Shown: positions 1 to 8,442, counted from the stretch's first letter. The stretch is DNA of 45,162 nucleotides from CAYZPE01 sp046050145 (GCA_046050145.1 JBJOQC010000040.1:1-45162), one strand, 5' to 3'. The notes: a model not told the origin generated them from the sequence alone. Numbers and translations: made by a program.

Positions 1-125
1 AGGAAGAGACAATTATCGAGACCGTGTGTTACCACAACCTTACTCCCAACTTCTTTGCGAAATTTCACTGGAAGCGAAATACGTTTCTTGTCGTCAATCG
101 CATGAGTGTATTCGCCGATGAGCAT
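1..125 (-). CDS. mraZ: Transcriptional regulator MraZ (N-terminal part)
   Basis: Translating the minus strand from the ATG at 125-123 gives MLIGEYTHAIDDKKRISLP followed by a VKFR segment and a VVVTRGLDNCLFL segment, the typical first AbrB-like half of MraZ. The frame is open to the left edge, so only about 41 of the usual 140-150 residues are present. MraZ is a ring-shaped DNA-binding repressor that controls the division and cell-wall (dcw) cluster and binds tandem repeats upstream of its own gene. Four such repeats lie just upstream at 151-190. The rest of the dcw cluster would lie beyond the left edge; that is inferred from the family, not seen. Confidence 0.93.
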   Translation of the reverse strand, partial: MLIGEYTHAIDDKKRISLPVKFRKEVGSKVVVTHGLDNCLF

Positions 126-150
126 AAGGCTTTTTCTCTTAAATTATCAT

Positions 151-190
151 TTACCACTCTTTCCCACTTAGATACCATTATATACCACTA
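151..190 (-). promoter_or_regulatory. MraZ operator: four TGG boxes, with embedded -10
   Basis: On the minus strand TGG triplets, three of them preceded by G, occur at 187-185, 177-175, 166-164 and 156-154, so they are spaced 10, 11 and 10 bp, about one helical turn. MraZ is known to bind tandem TGGG-like repeats with this spacing upstream of mraZ. A TATAAT hexamer at 182-177 sits inside the array, so binding would block the promoter. This implies autoregulation. Confidence 0.75.
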
Positions 191-343
191 GCTCACACAA
201 TGTGTATATACTTATCCACAACAAAACACGGCTAATCTCAAAGGTTTTTTAGAAGCTCGGAAATCGATATATCGAATGAATTTTTAGTGAAAATAATACT
301 AGTCAGGCAAAACTAAAAACTTTTTTACATTTTGCCTTTTTAT

Positions 344-372
344 CTTTGATTTTCTTATGAAAGATCTATACT
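344..372 (+). promoter_or_regulatory. Predicted promoter of the small membrane protein gene
   Basis: The -10 is TATACT at 367-372, with a weak -35 (CTTTGA) 17 bp upstream. It is placed for a leader of about 30 nt before the ATG at 411, with GGAG at 401-404 as the ribosome binding site. Confidence 0.4.
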
Positions 373-410
373 ACATATAGATTTGAACAAACCTTTTCAG
401 GGAGCAGAAT

Positions 411-626
411 ATGAAATCATATCTTTGGATGTTTATTGCACTATCTGCTGTTGTTTCTGTGTTTTATCTCGGAATTCAACTGGAGAAAATTGCTGAAACA
501 GGAAAAAAAAGTGTGGTGGAACTGCAACAAACCAAGAACATTCTCTGTGAACTTATTCTGTATCCAGAAAAAAATCGACACGTTGTACGAAACGTTGAAG
601 ATTGGGTAAGGAGAGCTCAAAGATAA
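411..626 (+). CDS. Small single-pass membrane protein, unknown function
   Basis: This 71-residue protein starts with a hydrophobic segment (about residues 4-22, LWMFIALSAVVSVFYLGI), followed by a charged, probably helical tail. It looks like an anchored protein with its C-terminus either outside or in the cytoplasm. GGAG six bases before the ATG fixes the start. It is monocistronic, diverges from mraZ and ends in a strong terminator. No family is recognised. Confidence 0.7.
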   Translation: MKSYLWMFIALSAVVSVFYLGIQLEKIAETGKKSVVELQQTKNILCELILYPEKNRHVVRNVEDWVRRAQR

Positions 627-667
627 AAACACCCCGATTGAGCTTTGCTCAATCGGGGGTGTTTTTC
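625..667. terminator. Bidirectional terminator
   Basis: A near-perfect hairpin (AAAAACACCCC, ATTGAGC, loop TTT, GCTCAAT, GGGGTGTTTTT) is flanked by A and T tracts on both sides. It can end the 411 gene on plus and lysS on minus. Confidence 0.85.
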
Positions 668-701
668 TAAATCCTATATATTAAATTCTATATTCTACTT
701 T

Positions 702-2168
702 CTATTTCTGCCTTAGTGTTGGAAAAAGAATCACCTCTCGAATATTGTGGGTATCCGTAAGAAGCATTACTAAACGATCAATACCAACCCCCACTCCACC
801 CGCAGGAGGCATTCCATACTCAAGCGCCTCAACGAATTCGTCATTCATCACCTGTGCCTCCTTGTCCCCTGCTTCTTTATTTTTTTCCTGACTTGTAAAA
901 CGTTGTGCCTGATCTATAGGATCATTCAATTCTGAAAAAGCTTTTACAATCTCAACCCCACCAACAACAAGCTGAAAAGCATCCACAATGCGAGGATTTT
1001 TCTCGTTCTTTTTTGCAAGAGGAAGATAGTCTATTGGATAATCAACCACAAATGTTGGCTGAATCAGTTTTGGACGACAAATCTTTTTGTACACAGAATC
1101 CATAATTGCATGAGCAGGTTCACCCGGAGCAACTCCGACACCCAACTGCTTTGCCTTGAGCTCCCACTCGGCACGATCTGCCTCTTCAGGATTAGGCACG
1201 AGAGCGTGTCGTTTCAAGAGATCAATATATGAAACAACCTGAATCTTTTTTGAAAAATCAATAACCTCACCCTTGAGCTCAAAACTTGTTTTTCCGTGAA
1301 CCTTCTTAATTACTTTCTTCAAAAGTTTTTCAATAAAAACTCTTTGTTTTGTTGCATCACTCCAACTCTCGTAGTACTCAAGCATCGTAAACTCTGGATT
1401 GTGAGTTACATCAATACCTTCATTTCGAAAATTTCTACCAATTTCATATACCTTAGGAAAACCTCCGATCAAAAGTTGTTTAAGATACAACTCTGGTGCA
1501 ATACGTAAATACAAATCAACATCAAGAGCATTGTGATGTGTCACAAATGGAAGCGCTGATGCACCACCTGCCTGATGTTGAAGCTGAGGTGTTTCAACTT
1601 CGAGGAATCCCCCATCTTCAAGAAAATTTCTTATTTCTTTTATGACAACTGAACGAGTTATAAAACGTTTTCGCACATCCTCATTCATCAATGTATCTAA
1701 ATATCGTCTACGAAAACGCTCTTCAACATCCTGCAAACCATGCCACTTTTCAGGTAATGGACGAAGACTCTTTGAGAGCATGGTCCATGTTTTAACCTGA
1801 ATACTTTTCTCACCTCGTTTTGTTATAAATAAAGAACCTGAGACTCCAACAATGTCTCCAATATCAACTGTTTCAACAAATAGATTAAAAATTGATTCTT
1901 CTACCTCTTCCTTTTTAAAAACTGCTTGAAGTTTTGCTGTACCATCAAATAAATCAAAAAAGACAAGCCCCCCTTGAGGTCTCATTGCCATAATTCTTCC
2001 TGTAAGATTGAGAACTTCTCCTTTTTCTGCCAAAACAGAAAAATCATCTACAATCTTTGAGAGTTCGTAGTCTTGCTTTGATGTTATAGGATAAGGATTG
2101 ATACCTGCATCAATAAGCTTTTGAAGCTTTGCGAGCCGAACATCCCTTAATTCTTCGAGTGAAGCCAT
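702..2168 (-). CDS. lysS: Lysine--tRNA ligase, class II
   Basis: Charges tRNA-Lys with lysine in the cytoplasm. The 488-residue protein has an N-terminal OB-fold tRNA-binding domain (about residues 55-150, including VLNLTGRIMAMRPQGG). The class II catalytic domain follows: motif 2 is seen in FRNEGIDVTHNPEFTMLE, and motif 3 in GVGVGIDRLVMLL near the C-terminus. Length matches bacterial LysS (about 490-510). It lies 27 nt downstream of greA on the same strand, so the two are probably co-transcribed, and it ends at the 625-667 terminator. The ATG at 2168 gives the expected N-terminus. Confidence 0.97.
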   Translation of the reverse strand: MASLEELRDVRLAKLQKLIDAGINPYPITSKQDYELSKIVDDFSVLAEKGEVLNLTGRIMAMRPQGGLVFFDLFDGTAKLQAVFKKEEVEESIFNLFVETVDIGDIVGVSGSLFITKRGEKSIQVKTWTMLSKSLRPLPEKWHGLQDVEERFRRRYLDTLMNEDVRKRFITRSVVIKEIRNFLEDGGFLEVETPQLQHQAGGASALPFVTHHNALDVDLYLRIAPELYLKQLLIGGFPKVYEIGRNFRNEGIDVTHNPEFTMLEYYESWSDATKQRVFIEKLLKKVIKKVHGKTSFELKGEVIDFSKKIQVVSYIDLLKRHALVPNPEEADRAEWELKAKQLGVGVAPGEPAHAIMDSVYKKICRPKLIQPTFVVDYPIDYLPLAKKNEKNPRIVDAFQLVVGGVEIVKAFSELNDPIDQAQRFTSQEKNKEAGDKEAQVMNDEFVEALEYGMPPAGGVGVGIDRLVMLLTDTHNIREVILFPTLRQK

Positions 2169-2195
2169 GGGTTTAGTTTACGGGAGGTCGTCAAA

Positions 2196-2663
2196 CTATG
2201 CAATCTTCACAATCTTATATTTCATGACCCCTCCAGGAGTTTTGAAAGAAAAAGAATCTCCTTTCTTTTTTCCAAGCGCTGCTTCACCAAAAGGTGAACG
2301 GATAGAAATCTTTCCAGCTGACATATCAGCTTCTTCTGAGCCCACAAGAGTATATTCTTTACTTTCTTTTGAACCTTCTTTTTGAGCAGTAATTACAGAA
2401 CCCACAGCAACCATATCAGTCTTATGAGAAGAAATAATTACAGCAGTTTTAAGAATCGCCTCGAGACGATTAATTCTGTCTTCGATATTTGCCTGCATAT
2501 CACGAGCCTCATGGTATTCAGCATTTTCAGAGAGGTCACCTAGAGATTTTGCATACTCAAGTTGCTCCGCAACTTCTTTGCGTTTGTTATGTTTCAGATC
2601 TTCAAGTTCAGCAATTATCTGATCGTGTTTTTCTTGAGTTAAAAATTCTTTTTCTTCTGGCAT
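2196..2663 (-). CDS. greA: Transcription elongation factor GreA
   Basis: GreA rescues backtracked RNA polymerase by stimulating transcript cleavage. The 155-residue protein has the N-terminal coiled coil (about residues 8-75) with the acidic tip region GDLSENAEYHEARD, then the FKBP-like C-terminal domain ending GDSFSFKTPGGVMKYKIVKI. Length is typical (about 157). It is the first gene of a greA-lysS pair. Upstream, TAACTT ends 8 nt before the ATG and no Shine-Dalgarno is visible, consistent with a very short or absent leader. Confidence 0.96.
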   Translation of the reverse strand: MPEEKEFLTQEKHDQIIAELEDLKHNKRKEVAEQLEYAKSLGDLSENAEYHEARDMQANIEDRINRLEAILKTAVIISSHKTDMVAVGSVITAQKEGSKESKEYTLVGSEEADMSAGKISIRSPFGEAALGKKKGDSFSFKTPGGVMKYKIVKIA

Positions 2664-2733
2664 AGTTATTGAAGTTAAAATTCAAATATTAGTTGACTAT
2701 TCTACTTGATTGGAGGGATAAGTCAATCCTGAC

Positions 2734-4434
2734 TTATCGTGTGTATTCAGGTGTATAGACACTCATCCATTCAAGAACCTGCCTCATAACCGAGGTTGCA
2801 CCAATAAGATTGGTACGTGGTCCTTTTTCCATAATCAATGCAAATGCATATCGTGGATTTTCATACGGAAAAAATCCTGTAACCCATGAATTAACAAATT
2901 GTTTACGTGACCCAAGCTCTGCTGTCCCTGTCTTTGCTGCAACCGTGACATAAGGCAAATTGAGGCCTGAGGCAGATCCTTCGAGCACACCCTGTCTCAT
3001 ACCCTCTTTAACCACTGTAAACCATTCTGGATGTTCGGAGATAGGGAGAGTTATCACCTCATTTGATTCATCACCTGTCGGAACAAGAGTCGGTGTCACA
3101 AGATGTCCACCATTTGCAATAGCAGAGACTGCACGAACAGCCTGAACAGGAGTCACCTGAAAACCATACTGCCCAATTGAGGTATTGTACGTGTCACCAA
3201 GTCTCCATTCATCGCCATCAAACACTTTAGCTTTCCATTCTGGGTTAGGTATTGTACCTACCGCTTCTGTACCAATATCAATACCTGTCGTAGATCCAAA
3301 ACCAAACATGCGCATATACTTTTCTATATTTGAAATACCTATACCTTTTTGATCTTCAAAACCACCTCCAACTTCATAAAAATACACATTTGAGGAGACG
3401 GCAAGAGCTCGTCTCATATCTACCAACCCATGAGCCTTCCAGTCAGTAAATACCGAGAAAACTCCAGGGACATAAGGGTTAGGAACTGAAATCGATCCTG
3501 TACTCAAAATCTGCTTCGTAGGACTAATAACACCCTCAGACAAAGCACCGAGCGCCACATATGGCTTCACGATAGATCCTGGCGTGTAGACGCCAGACGT
3601 AAGACGATTCAAAAAAGGATTTTGCTTGTTTGCTAAAAATTCTGAAATTGCTTTTTGATCTTTTCCTTGAGACATTACGTTTGGACTGTATTCTGGATAA
3701 CTCGTCATCGCAAGAATAGTTCCATCAGTAATATCAATAATAATTCCAGCCCCTCCTTCAAAACCTGCACTGTGTGCCAAGTTAGAAATTTCTTCGTGCA
3801 TCCTTTTTTCTACCCGAGTGTCAATAGATAATACGATGTCTTGACCTGCCTGAGGAGGTTCAATAACACTTTCAGAGGTAACTTTTCCAAGAGCATCAGT
3901 CTCAATAATCTTCAAACCATTTGTACCAGCAAGAACATGATCAAAGTTTTTTTCAATACCCTCAATCCCTGTAAATTCAGTACTGTAATAAAAACCTGAA
4001 GAATCTTTTGATGGATACTTCACATAACCAAGGATGTGAGCGAATCCAGGGTCTTCTATATATTTACGAAGAGAAAATTCGCTTGTCTCAGGATTTATAT
4101 CATTCCAGACAAGTGCCGTACCTCGCCTGTCGAAAACTACTCCACGTTCTGCAAATACAAGTGTGTGACGAAGTCGATTATTTTCACTTCGTAAAGCAAA
4201 AGCTTCCCCGTCTTTTATTTGAAGTGCCCACAACTTTCCTGTAAAGACAAAAACGACTACTAAAAAAATAATACCCACAACACCTATAGCAAAAAGTGAA
4301 ATAGGCTTTTCAATACGTCCTTCAAACTGGTCTTTATCAAATTGAGGAAGATTACTTGAATCCAAAAAAACTTCGTCAGGATAAATATCCTCTTGGAGTA
4401 GATTACGATTTCTTTTTCTAAAGAATCCAAACAC
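2734..4434 (-). CDS. mrdA: Penicillin-binding protein 2 (elongasome transpeptidase)
   Basis: Cross-links peptidoglycan during side-wall growth. The 566-residue protein has one N-terminal membrane anchor (about residues 45-68), a PBP dimerisation domain (about 90-200) and the transpeptidase domain. Its catalytic motifs are intact: SIVK (Ser287, Lys290) within YTPGSIVKP, SSN at 347-349, and KTG at 501-503. The start is GTG at 4434; no internal ATG exists before the anchor. It closes the proS-mreB-mreC-mreD operon. A hairpin GATAAGTC/GACTTATC overlaps its stop at 2718-2739 but lacks a T tract. The usual partner rodA is not in this window. Confidence 0.95.
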   Translation of the reverse strand: MFGFFRKRNRNLLQEDIYPDEVFLDSSNLPQFDKDQFEGRIEKPISLFAIGVVGIIFLVVVFVFTGKLWALQIKDGEAFALRSENNRLRHTLVFAERGVVFDRRGTALVWNDINPETSEFSLRKYIEDPGFAHILGYVKYPSKDSSGFYYSTEFTGIEGIEKNFDHVLAGTNGLKIIETDALGKVTSESVIEPPQAGQDIVLSIDTRVEKRMHEEISNLAHSAGFEGGAGIIIDITDGTILAMTSYPEYSPNVMSQGKDQKAISEFLANKQNPFLNRLTSGVYTPGSIVKPYVALGALSEGVISPTKQILSTGSISVPNPYVPGVFSVFTDWKAHGLVDMRRALAVSSNVYFYEVGGGFEDQKGIGISNIEKYMRMFGFGSTTGIDIGTEAVGTIPNPEWKAKVFDGDEWRLGDTYNTSIGQYGFQVTPVQAVRAVSAIANGGHLVTPTLVPTGDESNEVITLPISEHPEWFTVVKEGMRQGVLEGSASGLNLPYVTVAAKTGTAELGSRKQFVNSWVTGFFPYENPRYAFALIMEKGPRTNLIGATSVMRQVLEWMSVYTPEYTR

Positions 4435-4481
4435 ACCTCTATTCTACGGAATAGTAGAGAGAGAGTAAACTATATGTATTT

Positions 4482-4745
4482 TTAAAAATTCCTATACAGA
4501 CGCAATCGAGGTCGAATGATTTGCACGAGAGCAAATGTGACAAAAGAAAGAAAAAGAAAAGAAGAAAAGAAAGTCAAAAGTGTGTAAGAACTTCCATAAA
4601 GACCATCATAAAGGGCTGCCCAGACAATTCCTTCATAAAAAGATTCGTACACAAAAAATCCAAAAAGGACAAAGAAGGTAACAAGCCACCATGGACCGTA
4701 TATACACAAAAAAGCTATCGCGCAGTGTAATAAAAATCGTGTCAT
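4482..4745 (-). CDS. mreD: MreD-like small membrane protein
   Basis: An 87-residue, very hydrophobic protein with about three membrane helices (residues 5-28, 30-50, 55-78) and a basic tail (RPRLRLYRNF). Sequence alone would not identify it. Its place between mreC (one base away) and mrdA is the standard position of mreD, whose product links MreB and MreC to the membrane machinery. It is about half the usual MreD length (about 160), so this would be a minimal version. Confidence 0.6.
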   Translation of the reverse strand: MTRFLLHCAIAFLCIYGPWWLVTFFVLFGFFVYESFYEGIVWAALYDGLYGSSYTLLTFFSSFLFLSFVTFALVQIIRPRLRLYRNF

Positions 4746-4746
4746 T

Positions 4747-5544
4747 TTATTGCTTCTTCAAAGTAACCCAGCGAATGTTCTGTATATTTACTGGCACTTC
4801 AGCAAGAACATTTTGAAATGCATCTGTAGGGCGTGAATCTATCACTCGTGCCCGAGCAGTAACAAAACCTGTAGCTCCGGCTGTTACAAAAATATCTCCC
4901 TCAACAACAGAAGCCTCTCGAGGAACAACTATTTCGAAATCCCCTCCTCCTCTACCAACAAGATCTACCTGTACACCTGTACGTGAAATAAATGCAACGG
5001 TCTGTCTTTCTGGTGTTGAATAAAGCTCTACTTTTGATTGACTATCATACACATCTACCACAGTACCCAAAGCAACAACACCGTCTGCAAAAACCACATC
5101 CCCCACCCTCACACCTTCAGCCAAACCAATATCGATAATAATATTGTCATATGCAATACGTGGAGGGTGAGCAATAACTCCAGCAAGAATAGATCCTTCA
5201 TCAGCACTTCCCCCAAGAGAAGACTTAAGTTCGGTGTATTCGTCATATAAAGCCTGGTAGGCAATTTCTTTTACAGTGGTCTGGGCAAGCAATTCTTTGA
5301 GAGCTTTATTTTCAAGAATGAGAGCTTCTTTTGAAGAGAAGAAACCTGTATTGAGAGAAGCTTCCGCATCTACCGCATTTCCAAAATTCCAAGCTTCCGA
5401 AAAAAGTTTAAACACAGCACTCGAAAAAAAAGTAGGTATAAAAAAAGAAATAAGCAATAAGACACCCACAAGAGCGCCTGCTTTTGAGATTTTTCTAAAA
5501 AAAACCCCACGGCCATGATTCCTACTTTTCAAGACGTAATTCAT
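4747..5544 (-). CDS. mreC: Rod shape-determining protein MreC
   Basis: MreC is an anchored periplasmic scaffold linking MreB filaments to PBP2. The protein has one membrane segment near the N-terminus (GALVGVLLLISFFIPTFF). A short coiled coil follows (ALILENKALKELLAQ), then the beta-barrel pair with typical stretches such as GVIAHPP and GLAEGVRVGDVV. The frame can be extended to a TTG at 5556, but the ATG at 5544 (265 aa) is preferred. Either way it overlaps the end of mreB, indicating translational coupling. Confidence 0.93.
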   Translation of the reverse strand: MNYVLKSRNHGRGVFFRKISKAGALVGVLLLISFFIPTFFSSAVFKLFSEAWNFGNAVDAEASLNTGFFSSKEALILENKALKELLAQTTVKEIAYQALYDEYTELKSSLGGSADEGSILAGVIAHPPRIAYDNIIIDIGLAEGVRVGDVVFADGVVALGTVVDVYDSQSKVELYSTPERQTVAFISRTGVQVDLVGRGGGDFEIVVPREASVVEGDIFVTAGATGFVTARARVIDSRPTDAFQNVLAEVPVNIQNIRWVTLKKQ

Positions 5545-6595
5545 CTTCGTGAGCAATTAACACATCTTTATATTTTTCCATATCTTCAAGTATGATCCCC
5601 GTACCACGAGCCACAGCACCTAACGGATCTTGCGAAATATATACAGGAATTTTTATAAACTCTTCAAGAAGTGGCGCAAGTCCTTTTATGAGAGCACCTC
5701 CACCTGTGAGATAAATTCCTCTATGCATAATATCAGACAAAATCTCTGGAGGAGTTGTTTCAAGCACTTCACGAGCAGATTCAATAAGAGTATCTATTGA
5801 ATGTGAAATAGCTTCACGAATATCAGCATCTGTAATCACCACTTCTCGAGGAAGTCCCGTGATAAGATCTCGTCCTTTTATTGTTGCTTCAAGAGGCTGT
5901 TCCTCAGGCATGACAGACCCAATAGCAATTTTTATATTTTCTGAAGTTTTTTCTCCAATTAAAATTTTGAACTCATTACGAATATAGGAAATAATGTCAT
6001 TGTTCAGTCTATCTCCAGCAATCTTAATATTTTTTGATCGAACTACTCCACCCAAAGAGATAACCGCAATATCAGTGGTTCCTCCGCCAATATCAATAAT
6101 CATAGAACCAACAGGGTCATGTATCGGAAGTCGTATTCCAATAGCGGCAGCCATTGGTTCCTCTACAATATGCACCTCACGCGCCCCCGCATTACGAGTA
6201 GCATCTCGTACCGCACGAATTTCAACGTTAGTAATTCCTGAAGGAACACCCACCACCACACGTGGTCCCAAAAACTTCTTTGATTCTTTTTGAGCTTTAT
6301 TTAAAAGATATGAAATCATTTCTTCTGTTACTTCGAAATCTGAAATCACACCATCCACAATTGGACGAACAGGAACGATATGCTGAGGTGTACGTCCAAG
6401 CATTGCTTTCGCCTGACTCCCCACCGCAACCACCTGACCTGTCTTTTGATTTACAGCAACAACAGAAGGTTCGTTTATCACGATCCCCTTGCCTCGAACA
6501 TATACAAGCGTATTGGCAGTTCCTAAATCAATTCCGATATCATTTGAGAGCCACGCAAAAAGCTTTTGTTTCCATGTAATAATTTTATCTTTCAT
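5522..6595 (-). CDS. mreB: Rod shape-determining protein MreB (operon copy)
   Basis: A bacterial actin that positions the wall elongation machinery under the membrane. The 357-residue protein carries the actin-type phosphate loops DLGTANTLV (about residues 23-31) and IDIGGGTTDIAVISLGG. It also has TGGGALIKGL in the adenosine-binding region. It has an extended N-terminus (MKDKIITWKQKLFAWLSN), possibly an amphipathic membrane-binding helix. Its start overlaps proS by 11 nt and its end overlaps mreC. A second, diverged mreB is at 12387-13400. Confidence 0.96.
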   Translation of the reverse strand: MKDKIITWKQKLFAWLSNDIGIDLGTANTLVYVRGKGIVINEPSVVAVNQKTGQVVAVGSQAKAMLGRTPQHIVPVRPIVDGVISDFEVTEEMISYLLNKAQKESKKFLGPRVVVGVPSGITNVEIRAVRDATRNAGAREVHIVEEPMAAAIGIRLPIHDPVGSMIIDIGGGTTDIAVISLGGVVRSKNIKIAGDRLNNDIISYIRNEFKILIGEKTSENIKIAIGSVMPEEQPLEATIKGRDLITGLPREVVITDADIREAISHSIDTLIESAREVLETTPPEILSDIMHRGIYLTGGGALIKGLAPLLEEFIKIPVYISQDPLGAVARGTGIILEDMEKYKDVLIAHEDELRLEK

Positions 6596-7856
6596 CTCTC
6601 AAAGTATTTTCTATCCAGACAGACAAACCTTCACTAGAAATCATTTCCACCCCTCCTGTCGCCCGATTCTTTATTTCGAGCTTTGATTCAGCAACTAATT
6701 TATCACTCACAACAATTCGGTATGGCATACCCAATAAATCACTGTCTGCAAACTTTTCTCCTGCACGAAGACCTTCTCGATCGTCATAAAGCACTGACAC
6801 TCCTTTTGAAATAAGATTTTGATATAGAGCCTCTGATTCCTTTACCGCCCCCTCTTTATCAGAAATTCGAACAAGGTGAATAGTATAAGGAGCAATACTT
6901 TCTGGCCATACAATTCCTTTGTCGTCTGAAAGAACCTCAACTACTGTTCCCACAAGACGCCCCGGACCTATTCCGTAACTTCCCATAATTACAGGGGCTT
7001 CCTCTCCTTTTTCATTTACGTATTTCAGTCCAAATGCATCAGAAAAACGAGTTCCGAGACTAAAAATATTTCCTACCTCAACTGACACTTTTTCAACCAA
7101 TGAATCTTTGTCCACCCCAAGATCTGCAATCACTTCATCGGTATATACTTCTTTATTAACTGCAATACCCTTTTTCTCATCAACATAAATAGTGTCTTCT
7201 CCTGCAGAAGTAACTGTCTGAAATTCGTGAGAATATTTTGAAAACGAACCACCCGAAGCAAATGTCATATATGTCCCATCTCCCAAACCGACACGTTTGA
7301 AAATGTTGAGATAAGCCTGCTTCATTTTTTCATAGAAAGCATTGTGTTCAGCCTCATCCTTTGAAAAAGAATAAAGGTCTTTCATCAAAAATTCTCGTCC
7401 ACGCATAAGACCGCTCTTTGCACGAGATTCGTTTCTGAATTTTGTTTGAATTTGATATGGATAGGCAGGCAAGTCTCGGTACGAACGAATGTGATCTTTC
7501 ATAAGCTTCGTGAGAGGTTCTTCATGCGTAAAACCAAGTCCAAGCTCTGTATCGTTTTTGAGTTTTGTTTTAAACCAATTATCTACCACCTCATCACTCC
7601 ATCGATTTGTCTTTTCCCATGTATCTTTTTCTTGAAGTGAAGTTAGAAGCATTTCTTGTCCACCAACTTTATTCATCTCATCACGAATAATGTCATTCAC
7701 TTTATTGAGCACTCGTAGTCCTAATGGCAAATATACATATGCCCCCGCCATTTCTTTATGAATATATCCAGCACGAATCAGAAGTTCGGCATTTTTTGCC
7801 ACTTCATCTTTCGGAGCTTCCTTGCGAGTTTTTGTGAAGAGTTGTGACTGTTTCAT
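6585..7856 (-). CDS. proS: Proline--tRNA ligase, short form without editing insertion
   Basis: Charges tRNA-Pro. The start is placed at the ATG at 7856 (MKQSQLFTKTRKEAPKD), which matches the conserved ProS N-terminus; the frame also opens 12 codons earlier. Motif 1 (YVYLPLGLRVLNK), motif 2 region (FRNESRAKSGLMRGREFLMKD), motif 3 (MGSYGIGPGRLVGT) and the anticodon-binding domain are present. At about 423 residues it lacks the roughly 180-residue INS editing domain of typical bacterial ProS (about 570). A TATACT box ends 9 nt before the ATG, predicting a near-leaderless message. It heads the rod-shape operon. Confidence 0.95.
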   Translation of the reverse strand: MKQSQLFTKTRKEAPKDEVAKNAELLIRAGYIHKEMAGAYVYLPLGLRVLNKVNDIIRDEMNKVGGQEMLLTSLQEKDTWEKTNRWSDEVVDNWFKTKLKNDTELGLGFTHEEPLTKLMKDHIRSYRDLPAYPYQIQTKFRNESRAKSGLMRGREFLMKDLYSFSKDEAEHNAFYEKMKQAYLNIFKRVGLGDGTYMTFASGGSFSKYSHEFQTVTSAGEDTIYVDEKKGIAVNKEVYTDEVIADLGVDKDSLVEKVSVEVGNIFSLGTRFSDAFGLKYVNEKGEEAPVIMGSYGIGPGRLVGTVVEVLSDDKGIVWPESIAPYTIHLVRISDKEGAVKESEALYQNLISKGVSVLYDDREGLRAGEKFADSDLLGMPYRIVVSDKLVAESKLEIKNRATGGVEMISSEGLSVWIENTLRDER

Positions 7857-7865
7857 GAGCTTAAT

Positions 7866-7871
7866 AGTATA
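7866..7871 (-). promoter_or_regulatory. -10 element of the proS-mre operon
   Basis: TATACT on minus ends 9 nt before the proS ATG, and no Shine-Dalgarno lies between. No convincing -35 is seen. Confidence 0.45.
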
Positions 7872-7900
7872 GGAAAAAATACGCTCAAGCAATTACAAAC

Positions 7901-7929
7901 TTGAAATACCCAATCTAAATTGCTAACTT
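7901..7929 (+). promoter_or_regulatory. Predicted sigma70-type promoter
   Basis: TTGAAA at 7901-7906, a 17-bp spacer and TAACTT at 7924-7929. It drives the 7956 micro-ORF and the orphan gene at 8024. Confidence 0.6.
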
Positions 7930-7955
7930 TAAATAAGTTCGTACAAACCCTTAAC

Positions 7956-8027
7956 ATGAAAGAAGGTGATCTATGGTCCCGTTTGAATTTCGCGAAAGAC
8001 CCTTGTAAAGAGAGCTGCTTGGTATGA
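7956..8027 (+). CDS. Possible 23-codon upstream ORF
   Basis: ATG at 7956 opens a 23-residue frame (MKEGDLWSRLNFAKDPCK, then ESCLV). Its TGA overlaps the ATG of the next gene as ATGA (8024-8027). It starts about 20 nt after the predicted transcription start. The exact stop-start overlap suggests translational coupling, because the downstream gene has only a weak ribosome binding site. No homologue is recognised. Confidence 0.4.
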   Translation: MKEGDLWSRLNFAKDPCKESCLV

Positions 8028-8362
8028 GCGTTGAAAATGGAGTCTTGCTAATTCCTCAAGCATTCTTCACACCACTCAAACGAAGCAATGCACATCGCAC
8101 AGCTCTACAGATCTTGTCCTATCTCCTTACCTTTCCATCTCTCGCAATAAAGTGCTTCCAAGAGAGTGGTCAAGAAATCACAGCTCAAGAAGTGAGCGAC
8201 GGAATCCAAGCTCTTCGAGCAGAACTTGAACCTCTTGATCCACTCGAATTCGGACAAGAAGGTTGGCAACCGAGACAACTTCCGGCAATGGGTGCAATGC
8301 TCCCAGACAACATGCAAGGAAAAACCGCTGGAGAAATCACTCGCATGCGGAAAAAAGACTGA
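8024..8362 (+). CDS. Orphan protein, unknown function
   Basis: A 112-residue soluble protein with no recognised motif. Residues about 20-75 look helical (AHRTALQILSYLLTF, then VSDGIQALRAELEPL); the C-terminal third is rich in Gly, Gln and Met and ends basic (RMRKKD). It sits in a single-gene cassette with its own promoter (7901) and terminator (8387), between proS and another such cassette. The stop is TGA. Base composition is higher in GC than in proS. An alternative is a phage- or plasmid-derived small protein; nothing in the sequence settles this. Confidence 0.6.
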   Translation: MSVENGVLLIPQAFFTPLKRSNAHRTALQILSYLLTFPSLAIKCFQESGQEITAQEVSDGIQALRAELEPLDPLEFGQEGWQPRQLPAMGAMLPDNMQGKTAGEITRMRKKD

Positions 8363-8386
8363 CGGTCGCAACATCTCACATACAAT

Positions 8387-8412
8387 TTCCCGCTCACAAG
8401 GCGGGAGTTTTA
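8387..8412 (+). terminator. Terminator of the 8024 gene
   Basis: CCCGC (8389-8393), a 7-nt loop and GCGGG (8401-8405), followed by AGTTTTATTT. Confidence 0.65.
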
Positions 8413-8413
8413 T

Positions 8414-8442
8414 TTGACAAAAATATAAAAAAATATCACTAT
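8414..8442 (+). promoter_or_regulatory. Predicted promoter of the 8561 gene
   Basis: A perfect TTGACA at 8414-8419 has CACTAT 17 bp downstream. It lies within the T-rich tail of the previous terminator and predicts a leader of about 110 nt, which contains a small GAAAC/GTTTC hairpin. Confidence 0.5.

Larger units (their letters stand above)
126..410. other. Intergenic regulatory region between mraZ and the 411 gene
   Basis: Besides the MraZ boxes, this 285-nt gap holds a perfect DnaA-box 9-mer TTATCCACA at 212-220. It also holds a hairpin, AGGCAAAA (305-312) with TTTTGCCT (330-337), followed by Ts that could end or attenuate a rightward transcript. A plus-strand promoter lies at 344-372. No coding capacity is evident. 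Confidence 0.5.

Noticed and set aside
2718..2739. Terminator at the end of mrdA
   Set aside because: There is a good 8-bp hairpin but no T tract, so it was not called as a terminator.
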